Assembly: GCA_965279405.1 (NCBI GenBank)
Contig: OZ257157.1
Location: 992,001-1,056,000, forward strand
Direction: 5' to 3'
Length of the DNA stretch: 64,000 bases
From: CBDDIP01 sp965279405
GTDB taxonomy: Bacteria > Actinomycetota > Acidimicrobiia > Acidimicrobiales > Ilumatobacteraceae
Shown: piece by piece, positions 58,177-64,000 of the stretch
Numbering within the stretch: the first letter of the stretch is position 1
Layout: every line of letters starts with the position of its first letter
Translations under genes and position numbers: made by a program
Notes under the pieces: model-generated
What the model was told of the DNA's origin: nothing
The model's database searches: none
The model's input: the letters and a program-made list of their open reading frames with translations, nothing else

Positions 58177-59057
58177 CAGTTGCTCTCTTCCGCGGCGTCA
58201 CCGTCGGTGGCGTCGTCGTCGTCTCGTTGGCTGGGCGGCAGCAGGAAGCCGGCGGCCTCGGCGTCTTCGGCGGTGGCGAACCAGAACTCGGCGACCGTGC
58301 GGTCGTAGAAGCGGCTGCCGGGCACGTGGTACAGACCGGAGTCGGCGTTGCCCTTGATGTCGTAGCCCTCGGGCTGCGAACCGTCTTCGTTGGCGGGCAC
58401 CGCACCGGCGGGGACGTTGCTGTCCGCAGAGGCGATCGCGGAACCGGCGACGTCGGCCAGACCGTGGATCTCGGTGTCCTCGACCTCGGTGTCGGCATCC
58501 GAATCGCTCGGGGCGTCTCCGGCCTTGAGGCCAGCGGCACGCTGACGGCTGCGAGCGACGCGAGCGGCGCGGGAGGCGGCCTCGGAGCCACCGGCGGCGG
58601 CACGACGGCGACCGGCGGCGGTGCGACGAGCCTCGCGGTTGGCGACGATCTCGATCTTGGCGTCGTCCAGGCGGGCGACGAGCACGGTGATGTGGCACGT
58701 GCGCTTGCGGATGCGGCTGGCGCGACCCTTCGCCCGGGGGCGGAAGCGCTTCAGCGTCGGGCCCTCGTCGGCGAAGCACGCCTTGACGAAGAGCTCCTCG
58801 GCCTCACCGATGTAAGCGCTCGAGTTGGTGTCGATGGCGTTGGCCACCGCGCTGGCGAGCACCTTGCGGATGTCGTTGGACACCTCGCGGTCGGTGAACT
58901 GCAGCACCTCGTCGGCGCGCCGCACGGGCAGGCCACGGATGAGGTCGAGCACCACGCGGGCCTTGTAGGCCGACACGCGGACGTACTTCGCGCTGGCCTT
59001 GGTGCCACTGCGCTCGCCAGCGACGTAGCTGGCCTCGTTCAACTTGGGACCGGTCAT
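58176..59057 (-). CDS. rplV: 50S ribosomal protein L22 with long C-terminal extension ending in a sunset-type domain
   Basis: 293 aa, against 110-150 for usual L22. Residues ~20-135 are a normal L22: 'AKYVRVSAYKARVVLDLIRGLPVRRADEVL', 'LFVKACFADEGPTLKRFRPRAKGRASRIRKRTCHITVLV'. Next come an Arg/Ala-rich segment (~140-170) and an acidic linker. The end (~232-280) reads 'YDIKGNADSGLYHVPGSRFYDRTVAEFWFATAEDAEAAGF', a small domain resembling the 'sunset' module (KGN-S-YH-P ... AE-WF ... AxAGF) otherwise found in unrelated proteins. Frame and neighbours are intact, so the fusion looks real. The tail would project near the exit tunnel. Confidence 0.92.
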   Translation of the reverse strand: MTGPKLNEASYVAGERSGTKASAKYVRVSAYKARVVLDLIRGLPVRRADEVLQFTDREVSNDIRKVLASAVANAIDTNSSAYIGEAEELFVKACFADEGPTLKRFRPRAKGRASRIRKRTCHITVLVARLDDAKIEIVANREARRTAAGRRRAAAGGSEAASRAARVARSRQRAAGLKAGDAPSDSDADTEVEDTEIHGLADVAGSAIASADSNVPAGAVPANEDGSQPEGYDIKGNADSGLYHVPGSRFYDRTVAEFWFATAEDAEAAGFLLPPSQRDDDDATDGDAAEESN

Positions 59058-59341
59058 CAGCGGCGACCCTTCGCGTTCTTCTCCTGGCCGGCGTGGTACT
59101 TGAAGGTGCGCGTGGGGCTGAACTCACCCAGCTTGTGGCCGACCATGGCCTCGGTGACGTACACCGGCACGTGCTTGCGCCCGTCGTGCACGGCAATGGT
59201 GTGCCCGACCATGTCGGGAATGATGGTGCTGCGACGGCTCCAGGTCTTGATGACCTTGCGCTCGCCGGCCGCGTTCTGCGTGTCCACCTTCTTCAGGAGG
59301 TGGTCGTCGACGAACGGGCCCTTCTTCAAACTGCGGGACAT
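59057..59341 (-). CDS. rpsS: 30S ribosomal protein S19
   Basis: 94 aa from ATG at 59341 with CGGAGG upstream. 'MSRSLKKGPFVDDHLLKKV', 'TWSRRSTIIPDMVGHTIAVHDGRKHVPVYVTEAMVGHKLGEFSPTRTFK' are conserved. One-base overlap with rplV. Confidence 0.97.
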   Translation of the reverse strand: MSRSLKKGPFVDDHLLKKVDTQNAAGERKVIKTWSRRSTIIPDMVGHTIAVHDGRKHVPVYVTEAMVGHKLGEFSPTRTFKYHAGQEKNAKGRR

Positions 59342-59343
59342 GA

Positions 59344-60183
59344 TTACCTCCGGCCCTTCGTCGTGCGACGACGGCGCACGATCAGCTGTTGCGACGGCTT
59401 GTTGGTGTTGCGGGTGCGCACGCCTTCCGGCTTGCCCCACGGCGACACCGCGGGGCGACCACCGGACGTGCGGCCCTCGCCACCACCGAGCGGGTGGTCG
59501 ACGGGGTTCATGGCCACACCACGGGTCTGCGGGCGGATGCCCTTCCAGCGGTTGCGACCGGCCTTGCCGACCTTGATCAGTTCGTGCTCGCTGTTGCCGA
59601 CCTCACCAACGGTGGCCCGGCAGTCGATGAGCACGCGGCGCATCTCGGTGCTCGGCATGCGCAAGGTGGCGAACTCGCCTTCCTTGGCGACCAGCTGCAC
59701 GGCGATGCCGGCCGAGCGACCGATCTTGCCGCCGCCACCGGGGCGCAGCTCGACGTTGTGCACGGTGGTGCCGACGGGGATGAAGCGCAACGGCAGGGCG
59801 TTGCCCGGCTTGATGTCGGCGCCCTGGCCACTGGAGATGCGATCGCCGACGTTCAGCCCACGGGGGGCCAGGATGTAGGCCTTCTCGCCGTCGGCGTAGT
59901 GCAGCAGGGCGATGCGGCAGGTGCGGTTGGGGTCGTACTCGATGGCCGCGACCTTGGCGATGACGCCGTCCTTGACGCGCTTGAAGTCGACGATGCGGTA
60001 GGCGCGCTTGTGGCCGCCACCGCGGTGACGCGACGTCTTGCGCCCGTAGACGTTGCGACCACCGGTCTTCGACGTCGGGAGCAGCAGGCTCTTCTCCGGC
60101 GTCGTCTTGGTGATCTCAGCGAAGTCGGACGTCGTCTGGAAGCGACGGCCGGGGCTGGTGGGCTTGCGTGAACGAATGGCCAT
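59344..60183 (-). CDS. rplB: 50S ribosomal protein L2
   Basis: 279 aa, normal length. 'KTGGRNVYGRKTSRHRGGGHKRAYRIVDFKR' and the peptidyl-transferase-centre segment 'GVAMNPVDHPLGGGEGRTSGGRPAVSPWGKPEG' are conserved. Two nt before rpsS. Confidence 0.98.
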   Translation of the reverse strand: MAIRSRKPTSPGRRFQTTSDFAEITKTTPEKSLLLPTSKTGGRNVYGRKTSRHRGGGHKRAYRIVDFKRVKDGVIAKVAAIEYDPNRTCRIALLHYADGEKAYILAPRGLNVGDRISSGQGADIKPGNALPLRFIPVGTTVHNVELRPGGGGKIGRSAGIAVQLVAKEGEFATLRMPSTEMRRVLIDCRATVGEVGNSEHELIKVGKAGRNRWKGIRPQTRGVAMNPVDHPLGGGEGRTSGGRPAVSPWGKPEGVRTRNTNKPSQQLIVRRRRTTKGRR

Positions 60184-60192
60184 GACGGGACC

Positions 60193-60483
60193 TCAGCTCT
60201 CGAACAGCGGGATCTCGTGGCCCGCTGCCAGGGTGACGATCGCCCGCTTGGTGTCGGGCTTGGAACCGGTGCGGTTGCTGCGACGCGACCGCGTCACCTT
60301 GCCCTTCCGGTTGAGGGTGTTGACCTTGACGACCTCGACGCCCCAGATGGCCTGGACGGCGTCGTGGATCTCGGGCTTGCTGGCGCTCTGGTGCACCTTG
60401 AACGTGTAGACGCCCTGCTCGATGAGGGCGTAGCTCTTCTCCGACACGACGGGTGCCAGGATGATGTCGCGGGGGTCTTTCAT
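60193..60483 (-). CDS. rplW: 50S ribosomal protein L23
   Basis: 96 aa. 'MKDPRDIILAPVVSEKSYALIEQGVYTFKVHQSASKPEIHDAVQAIWGVEVVKVNTLNRKGK' is a typical L23, the docking site of trigger factor and SRP. ATGA overlap with rplD. Confidence 0.97.
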   Translation of the reverse strand: MKDPRDIILAPVVSEKSYALIEQGVYTFKVHQSASKPEIHDAVQAIWGVEVVKVNTLNRKGKVTRSRRSNRTGSKPDTKRAIVTLAAGHEIPLFES

Positions 60484-61220
60484 GACTCGCTCTCGGTCGT
60501 GTCGTCGGCTGCTTCGTCGGCGCTGTCGTCAGCGGCTTCGTCGGCCGGCTTGGCAGCGGCCTTCTTGGCGGCAGCCTTCTTGGGCTTGGCAGGAGCAGCC
60601 TCGGCCTCGACGAGCTCGCCGGGCAGCGTGCCCTTGGTGAACACCACGTACTCGTTGCAGAGCACGTCGTAGGCGTTCAGCTCGTTGCGCTCGATCAGCT
60701 GCACCTCGGGGAGGTTGAGGAAGCTCTTGATGGTGTTGGTGTCGTTGATGTCGACGACCACCAGCGCACCACCGGCGATGCCCAGCGCGCTGAGCGCAGC
60801 AAGGGCGTCCTTCGTCTTCGGGGTGTCGAAGCCCCACTCGTCGATGACCACGACCTTGCCCTCGGACGCCCGATCGGACAGGGCGGAGCGCAGGGCGAGC
60901 TTGATCATCTTCTTCGGGGTCTTCTGCGTGTACTTGCGCGGCTTGGGCCCGAGGGCCACGCCACCACCGCTGAAGTGCGGCGACCGGGTGGAGCCCTGAC
61001 GAGCGTTGCCGGTGCCCTTCTGCTTGAACGGCTTCTTGCCACCGCCACGCACTTCGGCGCGGGTCTTGGTGGACTGGGTGCCGCTGCGGCGAGCCGCCAG
61101 CTGAGCGGTGACCACCTGGTGCATCACGGGCACGTTGGGCTGGATGCCGAAGAACGACTCGTCGAGCTCCAGCGAACCGGCGTCCTTGCCGGACCGGGTC
61201 TTCACGGTGAGTGCAGCCAT
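60480..61220 (-). CDS. rplD: 50S ribosomal protein L4 with Ala/Lys/Asp-rich tail
   Basis: 246 aa. 'VMHQVVTAQLAARRSGTQSTKTRAEVRGGGKKPFKQKGTGNARQGSTRSPHFSGGGVALGPKPRKY' is the exit-tunnel loop of L4. About 40 residues after the core form a Lys/Ala then Asp/Glu-rich tail. ATG at 61220 overlaps the rplC stop (TGATG). L4 often represses the S10 operon. Confidence 0.96.
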   Translation of the reverse strand: MAALTVKTRSGKDAGSLELDESFFGIQPNVPVMHQVVTAQLAARRSGTQSTKTRAEVRGGGKKPFKQKGTGNARQGSTRSPHFSGGGVALGPKPRKYTQKTPKKMIKLALRSALSDRASEGKVVVIDEWGFDTPKTKDALAALSALGIAGGALVVVDINDTNTIKSFLNLPEVQLIERNELNAYDVLCNEYVVFTKGTLPGELVEAEAAPAKPKKAAAKKAAAKPADEAADDSADEAADDTTESES

Positions 61221-61870
61221 CACGCCGCTCCCTTCTTCGCGCCCTTGACGGCGTTGCGAACGATGACGACGCCGCCGTTCGGGCCGGGGACCGAGCCCTT
61301 GACGAGCAGCAGGTTGCGCTCGAGGTCGGCCTGCACCACTTCCAGGTTCAACGTGGTGACCTGCTCGTGGCCCATGTGGCCGGCCATCTTGAGGCCCTTG
61401 AACACGCGACCGGGGAAGCTGCACGAGCCGATCGAGCCCGGCGCACGGTGGTGCTTGTGGTTGCCGTGGCTGGCGCCCTGGCCCTTGAAGTTGTGACGCT
61501 TCATGCCACCGGCGAAGCCCTTGCCACGGCTGACCGCGGTGACGTCCACCCGCTGGCCCTCCTCGAGGATGTCGACCTTGATTTCCTGGCCGACCTCGAA
61601 GCCGTCGACCGAGTCGAGGCGCAGCTCGACGAGCCGGCGACCGGCATCGACGCCCGCCTTGGCGAAGTGACCCGCCTCGGGCTTGTTGAGCTTCTTGGCA
61701 TCGCGATGGCCGTAGGTGACCTGCACGGCGGCATAGCCGTCGCGCTCAGTGGTCTTGACCTGGACGATGCGAGCTGGTTCGACGCGGAGCACGGTGACGG
61801 GGACGACCTTGTCGCCTACCCACACCTGGCTCATGGCGACTTTTTCGCCAACGATCGCTTTGAGTGCCAT
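61220..61870 (-). CDS. rplC: 50S ribosomal protein L3
   Basis: 216 aa. 'MALKAIVGEKVAMSQVWVGDKVVPVTVL', 'AVSRGKGFAGGMKRHNFKGQGASHGNHKHHRAPGSIGSCSFPGRVFKGLKMAGHMG' with the modified-Gln region. First gene of the operon: rpsJ, normally just upstream, is absent here. Confidence 0.97.
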   Translation of the reverse strand: MALKAIVGEKVAMSQVWVGDKVVPVTVLRVEPARIVQVKTTERDGYAAVQVTYGHRDAKKLNKPEAGHFAKAGVDAGRRLVELRLDSVDGFEVGQEIKVDILEEGQRVDVTAVSRGKGFAGGMKRHNFKGQGASHGNHKHHRAPGSIGSCSFPGRVFKGLKMAGHMGHEQVTTLNLEVVQADLERNLLLVKGSVPGPNGGVVIVRNAVKGAKKGAA

Positions 61871-62124
61871 AGCGGCAGCCTTTTCGGTCGGACCCGGCAC
61901 ACGGCCGGGCAGTGGTCTGACACGCAAATGCTCCGCAGGCCAGTCGGCCGGCGGAGCACCGGAGATGAGTTCTGCCGTGCGGTCCCCCCTTTGGACTTGC
62001 GACAGGGGCGCACACGGACATCGATTGCGGCGCACCGGCTGGTGCACACGAGGATCGAACTCTATCGGGGCGCTGCGACCAGCGCCAACCCGCGTTCGGC
62101 GGCTGCGTCGGCGGCGAGGTGCAG
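61871..62124 (-). promoter_or_regulatory. Leader/promoter region of the S10-spc operon
   Basis: 254 bp without a gene. Two hairpins are visible on the minus strand: GCTCCGC...GCGGAGC with an inner GGCC pair (61930-61957), and CCCGGC/GCCGGG nearer rplC. They could form the autogenous r-protein (L4-type) leader structure, but no consensus was tested. The promoter must lie here or further upstream, as no rpsJ is found. Confidence 0.45.
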
Positions 62125-62778
62125 CTAGGCGTCGAGCCAGGCGGTGAGCTCCGGCGGGGCGGCGTAGACGGCGTGCGTGCGGTTCGGGCTCTGCTGGACC
62201 GGGAGCCCGAGCGCGGCGGCGTAGGCCTCGATGCCGATCACCGAGCCACCGGCGCACGTCCAGTCCATCGGGCCGCAGTCGGTGCCGGCCGGGGCCTGGA
62301 CCTCGAGCGCACCCGTGGCGTACAGCACTGCAGGCACGTCGGCGGGTGGGGTGCACCCCTCGACGGCGTGGTCGGTGACGGGGTCGTCGATGACGACACC
62401 GGCCAGCCGGCCGCCGAACGTCTCGCCACGGCACCACAGCGCTGCGGCGAACGCCGCCCCGTTGGAGAAGCCGTGGATGACGACCCGTTCGCACTCGGTG
62501 GCGTCGATCGCCGCAGCGACGACGCCTCGTGCCTCGTCGTAGCGGGCGTCGGGGAAGTACAGCCACTGTCGCCCGCCCCATCCGGCCTCGTTGCCGGTGG
62601 GCTGCACGCGGGCGACGCCGTCGTTGAGCGTCGTCGGTGCACCCTTGCCGCCCTTGCCGTCGAGGAAGACGATGCACTTGGCCGCCTTCACCGGCGGCTG
62701 GGCCGCGTCCTGGCCTGCCGTCGAGCAGCCGGCACCCGCCAGGCTGGCCGCCGCTGCGGCCCACTTCCACCGTCGCAT
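62125..62778 (-). CDS. Alpha/beta-hydrolase lipoprotein, function unknown
   Basis: 217 aa. Signal peptide with lipobox 'SLAGAGC' near residue 18, so a membrane-anchored lipoprotein. The nucleophile elbow is 'VVIHGFSNGAAFAAALW' (G-x-S-x-G variant F-S-N-G-A), and 'CIVFLDGKGGKG' and 'NRTHAVYAA' (His) fit a small alpha/beta hydrolase. The Cys pairs suggest disulphides. It resembles feruloyl-esterase/polyhydroxybutyrate-depolymerase-like LpqC-type proteins only loosely. Confidence 0.75.
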   Translation of the reverse strand: MRRWKWAAAAASLAGAGCSTAGQDAAQPPVKAAKCIVFLDGKGGKGAPTTLNDGVARVQPTGNEAGWGGRQWLYFPDARYDEARGVVAAAIDATECERVVIHGFSNGAAFAAALWCRGETFGGRLAGVVIDDPVTDHAVEGCTPPADVPAVLYATGALEVQAPAGTDCGPMDWTCAGGSVIGIEAYAAALGLPVQQSPNRTHAVYAAPPELTAWLDA

Positions 62779-62944
62779 CGTCTCAGCCTAGGCAGTGCAT
62801 CGAGACGGCAGACGCGACATCGAACCGTCATGTAACCGTGACGGTGTCGTCACATCGGACGTTCGCCGTGATCCGCTGCCGCCCACCAGGGCCTTGCCAG
62901 CAACGGAACCACCACGATCGGTGCGCGACTTGACCTGGCAATGA

Positions 62945-62960
62945 CGATCTTTACAGATCG
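62945..62960. promoter_or_regulatory. Small inverted repeat upstream of the 63042 gene
   Basis: CGATCT and AGATCG flank TTAC, a 16-bp perfect palindrome with spacer, about 80 nt before the start codon in the otherwise empty 62779-63041 region. It could be an operator or a leader hairpin; no more can be said. Confidence 0.35.
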
Positions 62961-63041
62961 ATGACACTTTTGTCTTCAGGTCCTCGACTCGGGCGCCGAT
63001 GGAAGAGCGAACGACATCGACCCCCGACAGATGGAGTGACC

Positions 63042-64000
63042 GTGACGAACCCCCGAGCCACCAAGAAGCCACGCAAGCGATCCCGCCTCTGGTACGGCTC
63101 GCTGATCCCCATCACCATGATGGCGGGTCACCTCGGCTGCTCCCCGCTGCCGAAGCCGCGCATCCCGGTCGTCGTCCCGACGACGACGACGACGGCGCCA
63201 CCGCCCCCGCAGGCCCAGCCGGTGCCGACCACCACGGCCGCGCCGACCACCACCGCCGCGCCCGTGGTGACGCCCGCGCCAACGACGGTCGCCCCGGCGA
63301 CCACCGTCAAGCCGGTCACCACGACCACCGCCAAGCCGGCACCGACCACCACGGCCGCTCCGGCACCGACCACGACGGCCGCCCCGGCGCCGACGACCAC
63401 CGCGCCGCCCACCTCGCCCGGCGGTTCGACGAACGGCACCAACGGCTGTCGTCTCGCACTCGCCGAGGCGCCGATGGCGTTCTGCGAGACGTTCGACCAG
63501 CCCGCCGGCGTCGCTGGCACCCGCACCGGTGACCTCAACCCGACGATGTGGGGCGTGTCACGCACCAACACGTACGTGAACATGGGCCAGCAGCAGTACA
63601 GCTGGTGGTTCAAGGCCTCGGGCATCCCGGGCTGCGACATCGGCACCGCACCGAACGACGTGCGCATCTGCAACGGTCGCGTCGTCGAGGCGGTCTACGA
63701 CGGTCACGAGTCGAAGACCAACCTGTCGATGTACCCCAAGCAGCCGTTCGACATCGCCGGTCGCACCGGCACGGTCTCGTTCGACGTCTCGGCCGACTCG
63801 CAGGGCCCGCACGCCGCATGGCCGGAGTTCTGGTGGACCGACCAGCCCGTGCCCACCCCACACGGTGACGGCGAGGGCTACAACGCCTCCGCTCGCAACT
63901 CGTTCGGCTTCGCCATCGCCGGCTGCAACGGCGACAACACCCGCACCGGCATCACGATGACGGCGATCACCCGCAACTACGTGACGCAGGACGTCGGTCC
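63042..64000 (+). CDS. Secreted Thr/Pro-rich protein with beta-sandwich domain, cut by window end
   Basis: Open frame from GTG at 63042 (GGAG 5 nt upstream; GTG at 63036 also in frame) to the window end, ~319 residues. Basic N-terminus and a short hydrophobic stretch 'SLIPITMMAGHLGCSP' with a possible lipobox Cys, then a Thr/Ala/Pro repeat linker (~45-130) with units like 'PAPTTTAA'. The domain that follows starts 'CRLALAEAPMAFCETFDQP' and has 'GTVSFDVSADSQGPHAAWPEFWWTDQPVPTPHGDG', which looks like a concanavalin-like/LamG or GH16-type fold. Probably a surface-bound carbohydrate-binding or glycosidase protein; the catalytic part is not visible. Confidence 0.75.
   Translation, partial: MTNPRATKKPRKRSRLWYGSLIPITMMAGHLGCSPLPKPRIPVVVPTTTTTAPPPPQAQPVPTTTAAPTTTAAPVVTPAPTTVAPATTVKPVTTTTAKPAPTTTAAPAPTTTAAPAPTTTAPPTSPGGSTNGTNGCRLALAEAPMAFCETFDQPAGVAGTRTGDLNPTMWGVSRTNTYVNMGQQQYSWWFKASGIPGCDIGTAPNDVRICNGRVVEAVYDGHESKTNLSMYPKQPFDIAGRTGTVSFDVSADSQGPHAAWPEFWWTDQPVPTPHGDGEGYNASARNSFGFAIAGCNGDNTRTGITMTAITRNYVTQDVG

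Overview
The window is a 64 kb piece of a high-GC chromosome, densely coded, with many ATGA/GTGA start-stop overlaps. The infA-rpmJ-rpsM-rpsK-rpsD-rpoA-rplQ-truA and rplM-rpsI-glmM orders, the C4 zinc S14, Thr/Pro-rich linkers in secreted proteins and the general protein style point to an actinobacterium, most probably class Acidimicrobiia (an Ilumatobacter-like lineage). The class is an inference; no rRNA gene is present to confirm it.

Layout. 1-3.6 kb: a cut-off peptide-type ABC binding lipoprotein and a cupin, divergent from an SDR-SDR-hotdog operon, with a strong palindromic operator between them. 3.6-9.7 kb: a membrane SGNH hydrolase, acpS and a very long GlmS. 9.7-12.3 kb: glmM, rpsI, rplM. 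12.5-15.9 kb: a GT4 glycosyltransferase and a secreted CotH/lamin-tail protein. 15.9-22 kb: truA, phosphate permease genes, then the rplQ-to-infA operon, in which infA seems to start at CTG. 22.2-26.2 kb: three envelope glycosyltransferases. 26.3-35.6 kb: phosphate-binding-type secreted proteins, a sortase-like protein without the catalytic Cys, and pstCAB with pstS downstream. 35.7-37.4 kb: an exosortase fused to an EpsI-like domain. 37.4-40.2 kb: pyrR-pyrB-pyrC with a PyrR-binding loop. 40.4-45.2 kb: PhoX phosphatase, a 2OG oxygenase, a small basic protein, a metallophosphoesterase and a small secreted protein, with PHO-box-like repeats. 45.1-49.1 kb: a GH5-type glycosidase, a synthase-type GT2 and a CapD-like dehydratase. 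49.3-61.9 kb: a frameshifted map, adk, secY and the spc/S10 ribosomal operon, which starts at rplC and lacks rpsJ. 62.1-64 kb: a lipoprotein hydrolase and a cut-off secreted protein.

Most interesting: the exosortase shares the window with three secreted proteins (PhoX, a 195-aa protein, a 219-aa protein) that end in the same tail, P-D-I-P-E-x-P followed by a hydrophobic helix and an Arg-rich end. This looks like an actinobacterial exosortase sorting system linked to phosphate-starvation surface proteins. PhoX would leave the cell by Tat and then be processed at the envelope. The neighbouring PstS proteins also end in membrane helices with Arg-rich tails instead of being lipoproteins, and one is coupled to the Cys-less sortase homologue.

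Three unrelated tandem arrays of hairpin-forming units (periods about 51, 53 and 68 bp) sit between genes; the 53-bp family occurs at two loci 40 kb apart. No tRNA, rRNA, CRISPR array, insertion sequence or prophage gene was seen.
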